From NCBI GenBank assembly GCA_022577435.1, contig JAKOON010000099.1:414501-478500 (forward strand): a stretch of DNA of 64,000 nucleotides, in the 5' to 3' direction. The translations under genes were made by a program, and so were the position numbers. This document shows positions 12,006-30,233 of the stretch, one piece after another (position 1 is the first letter of the stretch; each line of letters starts with the position of its first letter). The notes beneath the pieces are model-generated. The model ran no database searches. It saw nothing but the letters and a program-made list of their open reading frames with translations, and was not told the origin of the DNA. Source of the stretch: Embiotoca jacksoni (taxonomy: Eukaryota; Chordata; Actinopteri; Embiotocidae).

Positions 12006-12749
12006 ATGGACATGACGACGTGTCTGAAGTCTCTGCTGCTGGCTGTGCGGCAGTACGGAGACAGCCGGACGGCGCACAGCGCAGCGCAGCTCCAAAAACA
12101 GGTGGAGGTGAGCTGCGACGGACACCAGCTGTCAGTTGATTCTGTCAATCAATCAATGTCACAGAAATATCACCGGAGGGACTCTGATCTGCTTCACGGA
12201 GCACAGGTTGGGTTGGAGAGGCAGCAGGGACTCACGAGGGTCAGGGAGGAGGTCTGGAGGGTTCATGGAGACGACTAACATTTGGCAGCTCCGACTTTTA
12301 AACGATAGAAGATAGAAGTAGGACATGTAAGAAGAGCTAAATGAAGTAAACGAAGGTCTAATTAAACAGAGGACTCATATTAATATATCAATTCATTATT
12401 ATTAAATATTATATTTAATAAAAATTTTTTTTTTTTTTACTGTTGTTTTATTGCTTTCCTGCACCTATAATGCTGCTGTAGTGAAAACATGTCCCCTTGT
12501 GGGATTAATAAAGTATATATATATATTATCTATCTATCTATCTATCTATCTATTATCTATCTATCTATTATCTATCTATTATCTATTATCTATCTATCTA
12601 TCTATCTTAAGAATTATTGCGCAATGCCAGATATAAATAAATGGTAATAATAATAATCTTCACCTTCCTCACAACAAATGCAGCTCAAAGTGCTTTTACT
12701 GGAAGAAAAAGATGTGTTTCATATAAAAACATATCAAAATGCATAAGAA

Positions 12750-12813
<64 letters not shown>

Positions 12814-13297
12814 GAGGTTTCGGGCCTCCGGTGTGACCGGCTGCTGTCGTCGGGTCAGGTCCTGCCCACCGAGTGTGTGAGCCGGCTGGTGGAGCTGGCC
12901 GGCAGCCCGAACACCGACCTCGCCCTCACGAGCTCCATCATCTCCCTGCTGGCTCAGCTCGGTAGAGAAGCTCCTGTTCACACACACAACGACCGCCGTT
13001 ATCTCAGTCTGAATCTGTGTGGGTGCATCACATGGAAACAGGAGTCTCTTTTTTTTTATCTTTGGAAATTTTCTTGACGTACGCAATAAGTTTTAGATCA
13101 GAATCAGCTTTATCGGCCGGGTATGTTTACACATACAAGGAATTTGAATCCGGTTGTAGCTTCTCTCTCAGCAAGAGAGAAACACAGTCAGGAAGAAAAA
13201 GGTGCACACAATAAGAAAAAATTACAAATACGTATACAATAAAATAAGACGAGATACAAATATTTTTTTTTTTAGAAAAAGTAAGTCCAATGAATAA

Positions 13298-13333
<36 letters not shown>

Positions 13334-14367
13334 TCAGCTAAGAAAAGTTCTGTAGCGCCTTCTAGAGGGGAGGAGGAGCTGAAACCGAGGGTGTCCAGGA
13401 TGGGATGGACCTGCAGAGAACATGAACAGGATTCAGACTCTGTAGTCTGCTGCCAGGTTAAAGGTCACGCATCAGATCAGCTGGTAAAGCGTCGTGTGTC
13501 CGTGATGCTCATAACGTCGGTTGTTAAAGGAAGTAGAGGAAAAGAAAATCCCAAACCCTGATCTGTGTGTTTTCTTCTCGTTCAGCCTGTGACGACAACA
13601 GTCGGGAGATTCTTCACAGCAGCTACAACCTCACCAGCACGCTGGCGTCGGTCGTCCACCGCCACGGCACCGCGCCCGGAGAGCCTCTGGTGCTGCAGGT
13701 GAGTGTAAAATGTTTTAAATTTGTTTAAAATCAAATATATAAGAATCAGCAACATCTGCGAAGACACGACACACCGAGGGTCCTTCTCTGTTCGTTCCCC
13801 TGCCATCAGGACATCCCCGGCCATCCTTTATCTATTTATGACACTTATTTATACGTCTATACTTCATGACGTGGTGATGTGTCTTTTCCCTTGTTCGTTG
13901 CTGCTGAACTGATGAGTTGGCAACTTAAGTTCGTTGTATCTCTTACAATGACAATAAACCACCTTATAACTATACTGTTTGTACAGTTTTGAACCAGTAA
14001 ACAACTCGGACCTGCGCTTGTTGTTTTCAGTACCAGATGTTTTGATGTTCTATTGAGTACCAGATGTTCTGATGTTGTGTTTGTTCTTCAGTGCCTGCAG
14101 GTTCTGCAGAAACTGACGTACAACACTCGCGTCCTGCAGTCGAGCGGCTACGTCCACGAGCTCGTAGCGTTTCTCATGACGAACATGTGAGAAGCATTTT
14201 CACACGTCGACCCGCACAATGTATGTTGTGGCTGCTTGTCAGCTAACTGTCCCCCCTCCCGCCCCCCCAGCCAGTCTCACAGTGACGACATCATCATGCC
14301 GTGCCTCGGCCTCATGGCCAATCTGTGCCGGGACAACCACTCAGTGCAGAGCCTCATCAAGTCTCTG

Positions 14368-14450
<83 letters not shown>

Positions 14451-15589
14451 TCTAAATGTTGATGTAACCTTTCTGATAAATATAGTTTTAAACATTTTGA
14501 TTCTATTTTAACATCCAAACAAACTTCTTTGAGTCCACTCTTTGAAATCGTTGCAAATTTGTTTTAAATTTAACACTGATATAATTAAAACAAGCAAACG
14601 TCTTTTTATTTTATTTTTTTTACTCTAAAACCACGTGCAGTAATAATTCTGTCTTCAAATATGTTTTAATCACACAGACTATTTAGCTATTTACACTATT
14701 TACTATTTGGTGTCTCTTATTAGTGTCTCTGTGACTTTTCTGTACACGACGACCTGAGGTTGTTGTTTTTATTGGAGCCCACCAAAGACAATTAATTCAA
14801 CATCAATAAAGAGGCAGGACTGAAAATACACAGTTATTAGAACTGGTGTGTGTTTATCCTAAAAAAACAATTCTTGTCATTTGTCTATACTAATTTTGAT
14901 GTGACAACACTGATCTTATAAATTTGATTGATTAACATGTTGAACGGGGACGTGTGTTTAATGTCTCGTCCTTATTCTTGTGACTTTTTTTATGTGTTTT
15001 TGTGTGTTTTCGAAGGACAACGTGAAGCCCTTCTATCGTACTCTCATCAACTTCCTGGCTCACAACAGTCTGACGGTGGTGGTGTTCACGTTGTCCATCC
15101 TGGCCAGCCTCACTCTGAACGAGAAGGTTGGTGAGAAGGTAGGTGGGACACCAGTCGGCCTCCATTTAACACACAAAGAAAAGAAGAAGAAAAGAAAAAA
15201 CATGTCACGCATAGACGTTGTTTCCTCCTTCGACCGTTGTTGCTTCTCATGGTCTTAAAAATAAGTCGACACACCTTCTTGGTAAATGTTCATAGTTTTT
15301 CTTTGCAAAAAGTTTGTTCCTTTTTCTTGTTTGTTCCTCTTTTCACTTCAGTTTTTAATTTAAAACAACAAACAAAATTCCTCTTTTCATTGATGACTGT
15401 CTTCATGTTTTTTTTTGTTTTTTTTTCCCCTCTCTCGTCAGCTCTTTGATGCGAAGAACATCCACCAGACCTTCCAGCTCGTGTTCAACATTGTCGTCAA
15501 CGGCGACGGCACTCTGACGAGAAAATACTCGGTGGACCTTTTGGTCGACCTGTTGAAGAACCCCAAAATATCAGATTACCTCACGAGGT

Positions 15590-15636
<47 letters not shown>

Positions 15637-15714
15637 CACGCGCACACACACACGCACGCACACACACACACGCATGCGCACACACACACACACGCACGCA
15701 CGCACGCACACACG

Positions 15715-15788
<74 letters not shown>

Positions 15789-18579
15789 TTGACCTCAGCT
15801 GTTGCTTCACTCGTTGAGGTTTTCGTACGCAGTGAAACCACTTTTCCATTCGTAGGTACGAGCACTTCTCAGCATGTGTGTCTCAGGTTTTAGGACTGCT
15901 GCAGTCCAAAGACCCCGACTCTGCAGCCAAGGTGAGACGAGACATCTGCACTTTGTTCTGAGTGTGCACACGTCACTAAACACCACACCGGAGCTCCAAG
16001 TGGGCTGGTAGTCTCTGCCTACGCAGTACCACAAATAATATGTCATGACTTCTGTCCACTGTTTCTCAGTTCATATGAAAACAAACGTCTGACGTTACTA
16101 TTGGTCGGCTAAATGCAGCATTTCAAACTAAACGCCTTCTAGTGTCCAGCACTAGGTTCTGAACATAGACTGGATGTAAAAGTTGAAGTAGCTTCTGGGT
16201 CGGACAAGTGAGGTCGATGCAGAAGTGCCTTGAACTGCACTACCACCGAGGGCCACTAGAGGTCGGATCCTACAAGCCGCCACAGACTCCCATTGAACTT
16301 CTGTCATTAAGTACAAAGTCAATTAATTTTTTTCCACGAGTCATCATTTTGTCATTCACTAAAGTCACTCCCTCTGATCAGAAAATAATTCTGTCATTAA
16401 TAGGCCTTAAAAAATGGTATGTTTAGGGGCATGTCTGTTTGATTGACAGGCCTGTGGTGCAGTCAGGTTTCTGCTATCGGTGGGCGGGGCTTAGTGTCCT
16501 CTAGGTTTCCAATCAGAAAACCTTAGATCAACCGCTAATTTTTAACATGCAGAAAAGACGGAGAACCACCATGTTCTTCATCTTCGTGCTTTTTCCCGTC
16601 AGGTGTTGGAGCTCCTCCTGGCCATGTGCAGCGTCGCAGGTCTGCGCCCGCTACTGTGCGACGTGGTCTTCAGACCGGTGGCACCCAACCTGAGAGTCGC
16701 AGGACGCCGGCAGAGGGCGGGGCTGGACGGCGGGCGCAAGGCCGGGTGTGGCCTGACTCTGGTGCAGTGGCTGAGCTCGCCCGTAGAGGGCGCCGAGTCG
16801 TGCTCGCTGCAGGTGCTGCAGCTGCTGAACGAGCTGCTGGAGGTACGGCAGGGTGGGGGACGAGGTTTCAGCCCTCCATCATGTCCTTCCTTCCCTCCAT
16901 CATGTCCTTCCTTCCCTCCATCGTGTCCTTCCTTCCCTCCATCATGTCCTTCCTTCCCTCCATCATGTCCTTTCTTCCCTCCATCATCATGTCCTTTCTT
17001 CCCTCCATCATCATGTCCTTTCTTCCCTCCATCATCATGTCCTTCCTTCCCTCCATCATGTCCTTCCTTCCCCCCATCATCATGTCCTTCCTTCCCTCCA
17101 TCATCATGTCCTTCCTTCCCCCCATCATCATGTCCTTTCTTCCCCCCATCATCATGTCCTTCCTTCCCTCCATCATGTCCTTTCTTCCCTCCATCATCAT
17201 GTCCTTCCTTCCCTCCATCATCATGTCCTTCCTTCCCTCCATCATCATGTCCTTCCTTCCCTCCATCATGTCCTTCCTTCCCCCCATCATCATGTCCTTC
17301 CTTCCCTCCATCATGTCCTTCCTTTCCTCCATCATCATGTCCTTCCTTCCCTCCATCATGTCCTTCCTTCCCTCCATCATCATGTCCTTCCTTCCCTCCA
17401 TCATGTCCTTCCTTCCCTCCATCATCATGTCCTTCCTTCCCTCCATCATGTCCTTCTTTCTGTCCAGGAGGTGCTGGGAGCAGAGATGGTGTCTGACTCC
17501 ACGCTGAGCTTCGTGGAGATGCTGCTTCCTGTCCTGTCCGGTCTCCTGAAGGGCCTCGATCCTGCGCGAGGCGACGTTCACCTGAGGAAACAATGCGACC
17601 GCATCTCGCACGTCACCGGCCTGCTGCTGAATATCCTTTCACTCGTCTCCACCGGTCTCTGCCGTCTCTGACTTCCTGTTCGCTTCGACGCCTTAACTCC
17701 TCAAACTCCTGTGCTCCGAGGACGCCACCAGATCTCTGGTGTCCCGCCAGGTCAGCGCCCAGCTCTGCCTCTCGCGGGTCGAGTCCCTCCTCTCCTGTTG
17801 CCATAGCAACAGCCAGCTCAACTGCCTGCCTTCGGGCTCCGAGAACGATCTCAGGTGAGCGACTCACGGTCCCAAATCCAGTCCGAGTGACTTCAGAGTC
17901 TAAAATGTGTGTTAATCCAACTGTGATGTGTTTTATGATCTCGGTTTCATAAAATAAAAATCACATAAGAAATTCTTAGTTTAATACGTAACCGTGTTTC
18001 AGTCAGGTGTGTGCTGAAGCTCTGCTGCAGACGCTGGAGTTGATGAGCAAACTGAGACAGCAGGTGAAGGACATGGAGACCAGCTTCTACCGGATGTTAC
18101 AGGTAACACCACACTCTTCCTCATCTTCATCGTCCCTCCGCAGCGCTGTGCTCTTCACTCTGTCCTCGTCTCTCCGTCTCCGTCCTCCAGGACCAGAGGA
18201 TCGTGACTCCGCTCTCTCTGGCCCTCACGTCCCACCACAGGGAGCGTGTGCAGACGGGACTGTCGCTGCTGTTTGAAGCCACGCCCCTCCCAGACTTCCC
18301 CTTGGTGGTGTGAGTCGCTCGCTGTCAACACGTTTATATAGAAAATAATAGATCACAGAAAATCGTTTCATTCCACCTGTCCAATCATGTCTCTGAAGTC
18401 TGGGAGAAAGTATCGCCGCCAACAACGCCTACCGTCAGAGGGAGGCCGAGCTGTCCGTCAAGCGCGTCGCAGTGCAGGAAGTCCCGCCTCCTTGGACAAA
18501 CGGCAGCGTGCTGGACTCGTCCGCTGGTTCCAGCAGGAACGTCTGCAGCCTGGTGGAGAAGATTCAGACTGGATTAGAG

Positions 18580-18642
<63 letters not shown>

Positions 18643-20828
18643 GTGTGTGTGTGTGTGTGCGTGTGTCATTGATACGGGAAAGTAATTAATCATAAACTGA
18701 GACAGGAGCTTCGTTTTAAGAGATTTTCAAACAGTGAATGTTTGCAGGATCTTTGTAATTAATTATTTTACAGTGTTCCAGTTATACTCATCCTTTAAAG
18801 GCCCATATTTAAAAAAAAAATAACAGAAAGGAAAGAAGATACAGAGCATAGTCACGGTTTGGGATTTAAATGTGTCTGTACATCATGAAACATGCCCATT
18901 TATCTTATGCAGCTTTTATTTTGAAATGTTTACAGAACCACTATTTATTTTTGACATCTAAAGCTTAATTCGATTGAAGTTAAGAAAATGATTCTAGTGT
19001 TTTATTTTGTATTAAAGTATTTTAGCTTTTATTCTTACGCGTCAGCGTATTCTGTAATTAACAGTGTAGCCTGGAGATGTGATAAACCTGATAAAGTCCT
19101 AAGAAAATTAAAACCATTTAATCTCTGCAGGGATCTAAAAGAGAGTTCAGATAAATGTGTTGACGTGGAAAGAAAAACGGTGTGAACAGCTCAACACTGT
19201 TATTAATGTCACAGGTTCCAAACACACTTCGCTTTGTTTTACGACGTTAAAAGACAAAAAGCTCGGGAACATCTGGTTCATGAAGGAGTGGTTGCATTCA
19301 CTGTTTTCAGTGTTTTCAGTTTTATTTGTTGATGTGTGTTTGTTGTTTGCAGCTGCAGGAGCCGGTCAGAGACTCACACGTGTCGGAGATCATCGACGTT
19401 TATGAACAGAAGCTGTCTGCGTTCGCGGTGAGTACGTTTATCCAACAATGAAAACATTTTGTTTTGACTGGATTTCAGCATTTAAGACGCTGTAACTGAT
19501 GAGTTGTTGTCGGTGGTCGAGTTGTGATGAGTTCTTCTGAAGAGTTGTGTTTCTCCGTGTCTCCCCGTCAGTCGAAGGAAAGCCGTCTGCAGGACCTGCT
19601 GGAGGCCAAAGCTCTGGCTCTCTCTCAGGCCGATCGCCTCATCGCTCAGTATCGCTTCCAGAGAGCTCAGGCCGAGGCCGAGGTAACACACACCTGTCAC
19701 AGAGTTTCACAAAGAGCTGCATGAATGTGGTCAAAATATTCTTTTCATATGGATTTACTAAACACCAGTTTAACATCAGACTGCAGGAGCATGCATCCTT
19801 TATGACATTAAACTATGGAATTAACTTTCTCATGATGGAACATGAGGCTGAATGTGAAGTAGATCAGTAAAGAGAGAAGAGGTGATTTCTATTAACAGTC
19901 TCAGATGTAATTGTTGTTGAAATATATTATAAAAATGTATTTTCCGCCTGCAGGCTCGTAAGCTGGGCTGCCTGTTGAAGGACGCCGAGCGGCGGCGGGA
20001 GGATCTGCAGGCCGCGCTGAGCGGCCAGGTCCTGGAGGTGGAGCGCTCCAAGGCCGACATGGAGGAGCTGCTGCAGCACAACGCCCGGCTGCAGAGGGAC
20101 TCCGAGGAGCACCAGGCCCTCAAAGGAGCCTACAACACCCTGCTCAACAGGTCAGAGGCAGACATCCAGGATTCACACTCGTAATAGACACGTTACAGGG
20201 GGCTGGAGTCCATCCCAGCTCACAGGGTCACAGCCTCCCCTCCACACGTGGGCGGGGTTTTTAATTTACAGTATTTTCAGGTGTGTAACAGGTTTATTTA
20301 TATATTTAACAGGTTTATTTATATATTTAACAGGTGTGTAACAGATTTATTTATATATTTAACAGGTTTATTTATATATTTAACAGATTTATTTATATAT
20401 TTTCAGGTGTGTAACAGGTTTATTTATATATTTAACAGGTTTATTTATATATTTAACAGGTGTGTAACAGATTTATTTATATATTTTCAGGCGTGTAACA
20501 GATTTATTTATATATTTTCAGGTGTGTAACAGGTTTATTTATATATTTAACAGATTTATTTATATATTTTCAGGTGTGTAACAGGTTTATTTATATATTT
20601 TCAGGTGTGTAACAGGTTTATTTATATATTTAACAGGTTTATTTATATATTTTCAGGTGTGTAACAGATTTATTTATATATTTTTGGGTGTGTAACAGGT
20701 TCTTCTCCTGTGCAGGTTTAACGAGGCCGATCGGCTGCTGAAGGAGCTGCAGGTGGCTCACATCTGTCTCTCCAAGCAGAACGACACTCTGAGGAAAAAC
20801 CACGAGGCTCTCCAGCTGCAGCACGACA

Positions 20829-20893
<65 letters not shown>

Positions 20894-21705
20894 CAGACTT
20901 CTATTAAACTCCACAGGGTTTTTAAATCCGGCCTGAAATGACCTCTGACCTCTGACGTCTCAGTCGACGACGCTTCTTCTGTGTCTCCTCTTCAGGATGG
21001 CGTCGGTGTTGGAGGAGAGAGAAGAAGAGATCCGATCTCTACGTTCAGATGTGCAGAAGAAGAACAGCGACATCGCAGGTCGGTCCGACGTCAGTAAACT
21101 CAACACCTGCAGAGAAACGACTTTGTTTTGTGGTTTTAATTGTTTTCTGTTGAGACAAAAATGATCTTAATTATTTTTCTTGAATTTCAGAGAAAGTAGA
21201 TGCACAAAGTTTAATAAATTAAACTCCTAAATGTTTATTTTTGGAAACTGTCTCTTCCTGCTGTGTCTCCTTTACTTCTTTCCTTCTGTGTGTGATGATG
21301 TGAATTCGCTGCTTCAGTAACTCCTCTGCGTTGTTTCTGTTGCAGGTCTTCGTGCTGAACTTCGGGCCGAAGAGGAGAAGGTGAAAGAGAGAGACCGGGT
21401 GAGGAGAGAGCTGGAGGAGACGGTGGACGTCCTGAGGAAGGAGCTCAACAGAACGGAGCAGGCCAGGAAGGACGCCAGCATCAAGGTGAGCAATCAGGAA
21501 GGCAGTCGAAATCATTTATATCTGACGCACCGTGTTCTCAAACACTTCCTGTTTCCAGGCGTCGTCTCTGGAGCTGCAGAAGAGTCAGCTGGAGACGAAG
21601 CTGAAGCAGAAGGAGGACGAGCTGAACAAACACTCGTCGATGATCGCCATGATCCACAGCCTCAGCAGCGGCAAGATGAAGAGCGACGTCAACCTGTCGC
21701 TCTGA
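12006..21705 (+). CDS. cip2a: Cellular inhibitor of PP2A (CIP2A/KIAA1524), complete
   Basis: There are 21 coding exons: 12006-12107, 12814-12961, 13586-13698, 14092-14186, 14271-14367, 15016-15138, 15442-15587, 15856-15931, 16603-16842, 17468-17630, 17707-17854, 18003-18102, 18191-18309, 18399-18579, 19353-19427, 19572-19682, 19954-20150, 20716-20829, 20996-21078, 21346-21485 and 21559-21705. They sum to 2,718 bases with all phases consistent, giving 905 aa, the length I recall for human CIP2A. Residues 1 to about 560 form the armadillo-like region (LTRKYSVDLL, LGESIAANNAYR are near-invariant). About 600-890 is coiled coil (SKESRLQDLLEAKALALSQA), and the end is NKHSSMIAMIHSLS. CIP2A restrains PP2A-B56, stabilises MYC and acts with TOPBP1 in mitosis. 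All introns are GT-AG except intron 10 (U12 AT-AC). Confidence 0.96.
12440..12606 (+). repeat. Non-LTR retroelement 3' tail with (TCTA)n
   Basis: The motif CCCCTTGTGGGATTAATAAA is followed by TATC/CTAT repeats. This is the usual ending of a fish LINE/SINE family. It lies in cip2a intron 1. Confidence 0.55.
12752..12811. repeat. (TG)n running into the cip2a exon 2 acceptor
   Basis: About 30 TG units end directly in TAG and the first base of exon 2 (12,814). No ordinary pyrimidine tract separates them. Confidence 0.95.
13095..13332 (+). repeat. Teleost retroelement-like repeat plus (CA)n
   Basis: AGAATCAGCTTTATCGGCC and TTTACACATACAAGGAATTT are typical of an abundant fish repeat, probably a non-LTR element end. 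A CA run follows at 13,301-13,332. It lies in cip2a intron 2. Confidence 0.5.
14371..14444. repeat. (GT)n beginning in the cip2a exon 5 donor
   Basis: The donor GTGAGT runs straight into about 36 GT units. Confidence 0.95.
15591..15784. repeat. Long interrupted (CA)n with CG interruptions
   Basis: About 190 bases start right after the exon 7 donor of cip2a. Frequent CACG/GCGC interruptions give alternating purine-pyrimidine DNA. Confidence 0.95.
16145..16530 (+). repeat. Interspersed repeat family R1, copy 2
   Basis: It carries the R1 blocks plus the longer right part (GGCCTGTGGTGCAGTCAGG, then GGTGGGCGGGGC). It lies in cip2a intron 8. Confidence 0.8.
16858..17460 (+). repeat. Minisatellite in cip2a intron 9
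   Basis: About 27 units of 21 or 24 bases are built from CCTTCCTTCCCTCCATCA with an optional extra TCA and ATG. It is strongly pyrimidine-biased on the sense strand and ends eight bases before the exon 10 acceptor. It is open in several frames, giving proline/serine-rich pseudo-proteins. Retention of the 625-base intron would shift frame and stop near 17,496. Confidence 0.9.
17631..17706 (+). other. cip2a: U12-type (minor spliceosome) AT-AC intron, cip2a intron 10
   Basis: The intron starts ATATCCTTTC, a perfect match to the U12 AT-AC 5' splice consensus. It has CCTTAAC at 17,691-17,697 as the U12 branch site and ends AC at 17,706, 10 bases past the branch A. Joining 17,630 to 17,707 preserves phase 1 and the protein alignment (GLLL-ILCSED). 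No GT-AG pair fits. At 76 bases it is very short. Confidence 0.9.
18584..18667. repeat. (TG)n at the cip2a exon 14 donor
   Basis: It follows the GTGCAG donor immediately and has a few CG interruptions. Confidence 0.95.
20260..20700 (+). repeat. Minisatellite with repeated acceptor-like TTTTCAG in cip2a intron 17
   Basis: Units of TTTATTTATATATTT end in either AACAG or TCAG and are followed by GTGTGTAACAG. Many units thus look like a pyrimidine/AT tract plus AG. The genuine acceptor of exon 18 (TCTTCTCCTGTGCAG) lies just after the array. Confidence 0.9.
20833..20889. repeat. (CA)n at the cip2a exon 18 donor
   Basis: About 28 CA units begin within the GTAACA donor. Confidence 0.95.
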
Positions 21706-22515
21706 GCGGCGCAGATGAGTGACGAGGGACAAACTAGACTTTTAAAAAACAACAACTTCACTCTGAATGAACTGAAGCATAAATAACTCTCTGATACTTA
21801 ATGAACACACATCATGAACTTTATTAAACTGAACTGCTATTTTAAAGTATCGTTGAAGTTCCTGTGTCGCGTGAATGTCTGGGTGTCGTCAATGTCTGTC
21901 TCCTTTTCAAATTAAGAGCTCATCTTTTCAAAGTAAAACGCGCACGACGGCATGTTTGGAGTTGGAAAAGCACAACGAGAACGCCGCTCATCATCATCTG
22001 AAGAACGTTTAGTTTTAAAATCTTAATAAAGCCATACAAATTTATAAAAACATGTTTCATTTGAATGTTATGGGTTATTGAGGCCAGACGGATGAGACAA
22101 AATGCAAATTTTATTGTTGTTAATATTAAATTTACACAAAAACTGCAAAAAGTGAACGTTTCCATATGTACTTGCTTTAATACTTTCTATTTCCAAATGT
22201 ACATATTTACTCAGTTTTAAGTTGAATTCCTTATTAGTTAAAGTTTATCAATGATGCAAAAGTTAATTTGTAAAATCTTTTATTAATAATGTCCAATTAG
22301 ATATCACTTAATGAGAAGCTTTACTATTTTCACAACAGTTTGGTCCACAACTTAAAAAAAAAAATTCTCTGTTAAAAAAAACAACAAACTAAGATTTGAT
22401 GAGCAGATTTTTTGGTGGGAGTAAAATAGTGTAGTAAAGATCTTCCTGTGATGTTGTGAGTGAGTGACCCTCTGCTTCCCGCACAGGGTGGAGCGTCTGT
22501 TGTCTATTTTCTCCT

Positions 22516-22518
<3 letters not shown>
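21706..22518 (+). other. cip2a 3' UTR and cip2a-chrnd intergenic
   Basis: After the TGA there is AATAAA at about 22,023 (CTTAATAAAGCC), a likely poly(A) signal, plus a weaker ATTAAA near 21,822. Nothing else was recognised before the chrnd upstream repeat. Confidence 0.5.
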
Positions 22519-22570
<52 letters not shown>

Positions 22571-22592
22571 TGTGCGTGTGTGTGTGCAGCTG
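22519..22592 (+). promoter_or_regulatory. chrnd: (TG)n and CAGCTG E-box upstream of chrnd
   Basis: A (TG)n tract ends in CAGCTG at 22,587-22,592, 82 bases before the chrnd ATG. Muscle acetylcholine-receptor subunit genes are activated by myogenic bHLH factors through CANNTG boxes close to the start. Function here is inferred from position and motif only. Confidence 0.35.
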
Positions 22593-22673
22593 CTGCCGTC
22601 GCTCATTCGTCTGGCAGAAGGTCGGTGGGTGAAAAGGCCTCCCGGACTCGTCTCCTGTCTCAGTCGGTCCGTC

Positions 22674-28890
<6,217 letters not shown>

Positions 28891-28892
28891 CA

Positions 28893-28893
<1 letters not shown>

Positions 28894-28957
<64 letters not shown>
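28894..28957. repeat. (CA)n in the chrnd 3' UTR
   Basis: It begins four bases after the TAA stop. Confidence 0.95.
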
Positions 28958-28959
<2 letters not shown>

Positions 28960-29097
28960 TCGTGTTACTGTCGACTTCAGTTTCTTTCTTTCCGCTTTAT
29001 TCTTTCTATTCGATGGTGTTTCCAGGTGGGTTTTCTTACCTTGAGGTGAACGTCTGCATCAGTATATCTTTTACTTTCATTTTATTTGTGCGGTTTG

Positions 29098-29103
29098 AAT
29101 AAA
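29098..29103 (+). terminator. chrnd: chrnd poly(A) signal AATAAA
   Basis: It lies 208 bases after the stop, with a T-rich stretch following. Confidence 0.6.
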
Positions 29104-29835
29104 CTTTTACGTCTTTGATTTTATTTTTGTTTCTACTTCTTAACAGACGATCCACACTTCATACTAAAAATCTCAACTTTTATTCTTCATGATGAAGACA
29201 CATAAAAACACACGCTCACAGTTTAAAATGACTTCGTTCAACCTTCAATTTGTTCACAGAAATCACTGAAAGGTCCATCAAGTGTTTAAAGTCTGAATCA
29301 CAGTAATGAAGTTACATTTTGTTTATGCATCCTTTTAAAAGACAAAATCTTTCTCTTCTAAATGAAAAACAAACCCTTATTTAATTCAATATATTTTGCA
29401 GATTATGATTAAATTATTCAGGAGAAAGTCTCAATAGCTGCACAGATTCTTTTACTTTACGTTTTAAAGCCCTTCACACTCACACGGGCGCTCTGGCTGA
29501 TTGTGAACGTGAAGCCTTTAAAGCGATTATAAAATGTAGAAAATAATACCAAAAGGGGGAAGAAAAAAAAAAGCTGAATTAAAAATACAGAAAACATGGA
29601 AAAAACAAAAATGCTGCACTTTTTAAAAGCTGCACTTGTGAATCTTCAGACAATGAATCAGGAACAAAATGCAAAATAAACGTGCTGTTATAAAGAGTCA
29701 ACACGTGTGGTCGAGATGAAGAGCTGAAGTTATAATAACATGCTGTAATTCATATTTTTCTATTTCACAACCTTGTTGGTGTTCGCCTGTCGTCCTGTCG
29801 TCCTGTCGTCCACCTCTGACTGTTGTTAAAGGGGA
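29104..29835. other. Intergenic between convergent chrnd and the receptor array
   Basis: AT-rich DNA with no gene seen. Homology to the receptor units begins at about 29,840 (TTTACATTTCTGTTATATCC). Confidence 0.5.
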
Positions 29836-29988
29836 TCAATTTACATTTCTGTTATATCCTCATTTAGTTGAGTTTACTGCTATTAAATGTTGAAACTACA
29901 ACATACACACTCTAGAAAACCATCAGGGGAAAATATATTGTGGTTCAAACTGTGCTGCAGTGCATTGTTATACAAAAGGGTTACTCAC

Positions 29989-30233
29989 CGTCAGAGTTCA
30001 CCTCCGTTAGATCTTCTTGTTCTTCAGAAATGATGTGGGACCATAAAACAACATTATTAATAATAAAACACAGAAGAAAGGAATTAAAAAGTGAAGGTGG
30101 AACATCTTTTTACCTTTAAAATACAGCAACAGGACGACTGTTACTAGAACTGCTCCAATCAAAATAGCTCCAACTACTCCACCTATTTTAACTGCTTCCT
30201 GTTGTCCTTCTTTGTTTGTTTGACATCCGGTTG
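29989..30233 (-). pseudogene. hhla2-like: Second anchor/tail cassette of unit 1, lacking its terminal exon
   Basis: The TM exon at 30233..30114 encodes a short stalk (TGCQTNKEGQQEAVK) and a membrane span (GGVVGAILIGAVLVTVVLLL). A small tail exon follows at 30021..29989 (EQEDLTEVNSD). Both match units 2 and 4. The terminal coding exon present in those units is missing, because unit homology stops near 29,840. The cassette probably cannot be completed in unit 1. Confidence 0.6.

Noticed and set aside
15576..15865. Several Cys-Val/Ala-Arg open frames
   Set aside because: Translations of a CA/TG tract in both orientations.
16603..17496. 297-codon frame with Pro-Pro-Ser-Cys-Pro repeats
   Set aside because: It is cip2a exon 9 read on into the intronic minisatellite. 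The exon 9 donor and exon 10 acceptor are good and keep the conserved protein.
16868..17611. Minus-strand frame of Met-Met-Glu-Gly-Arg-Lys-Asp repeats
   Set aside because: The antisense of the same minisatellite, with no family match.
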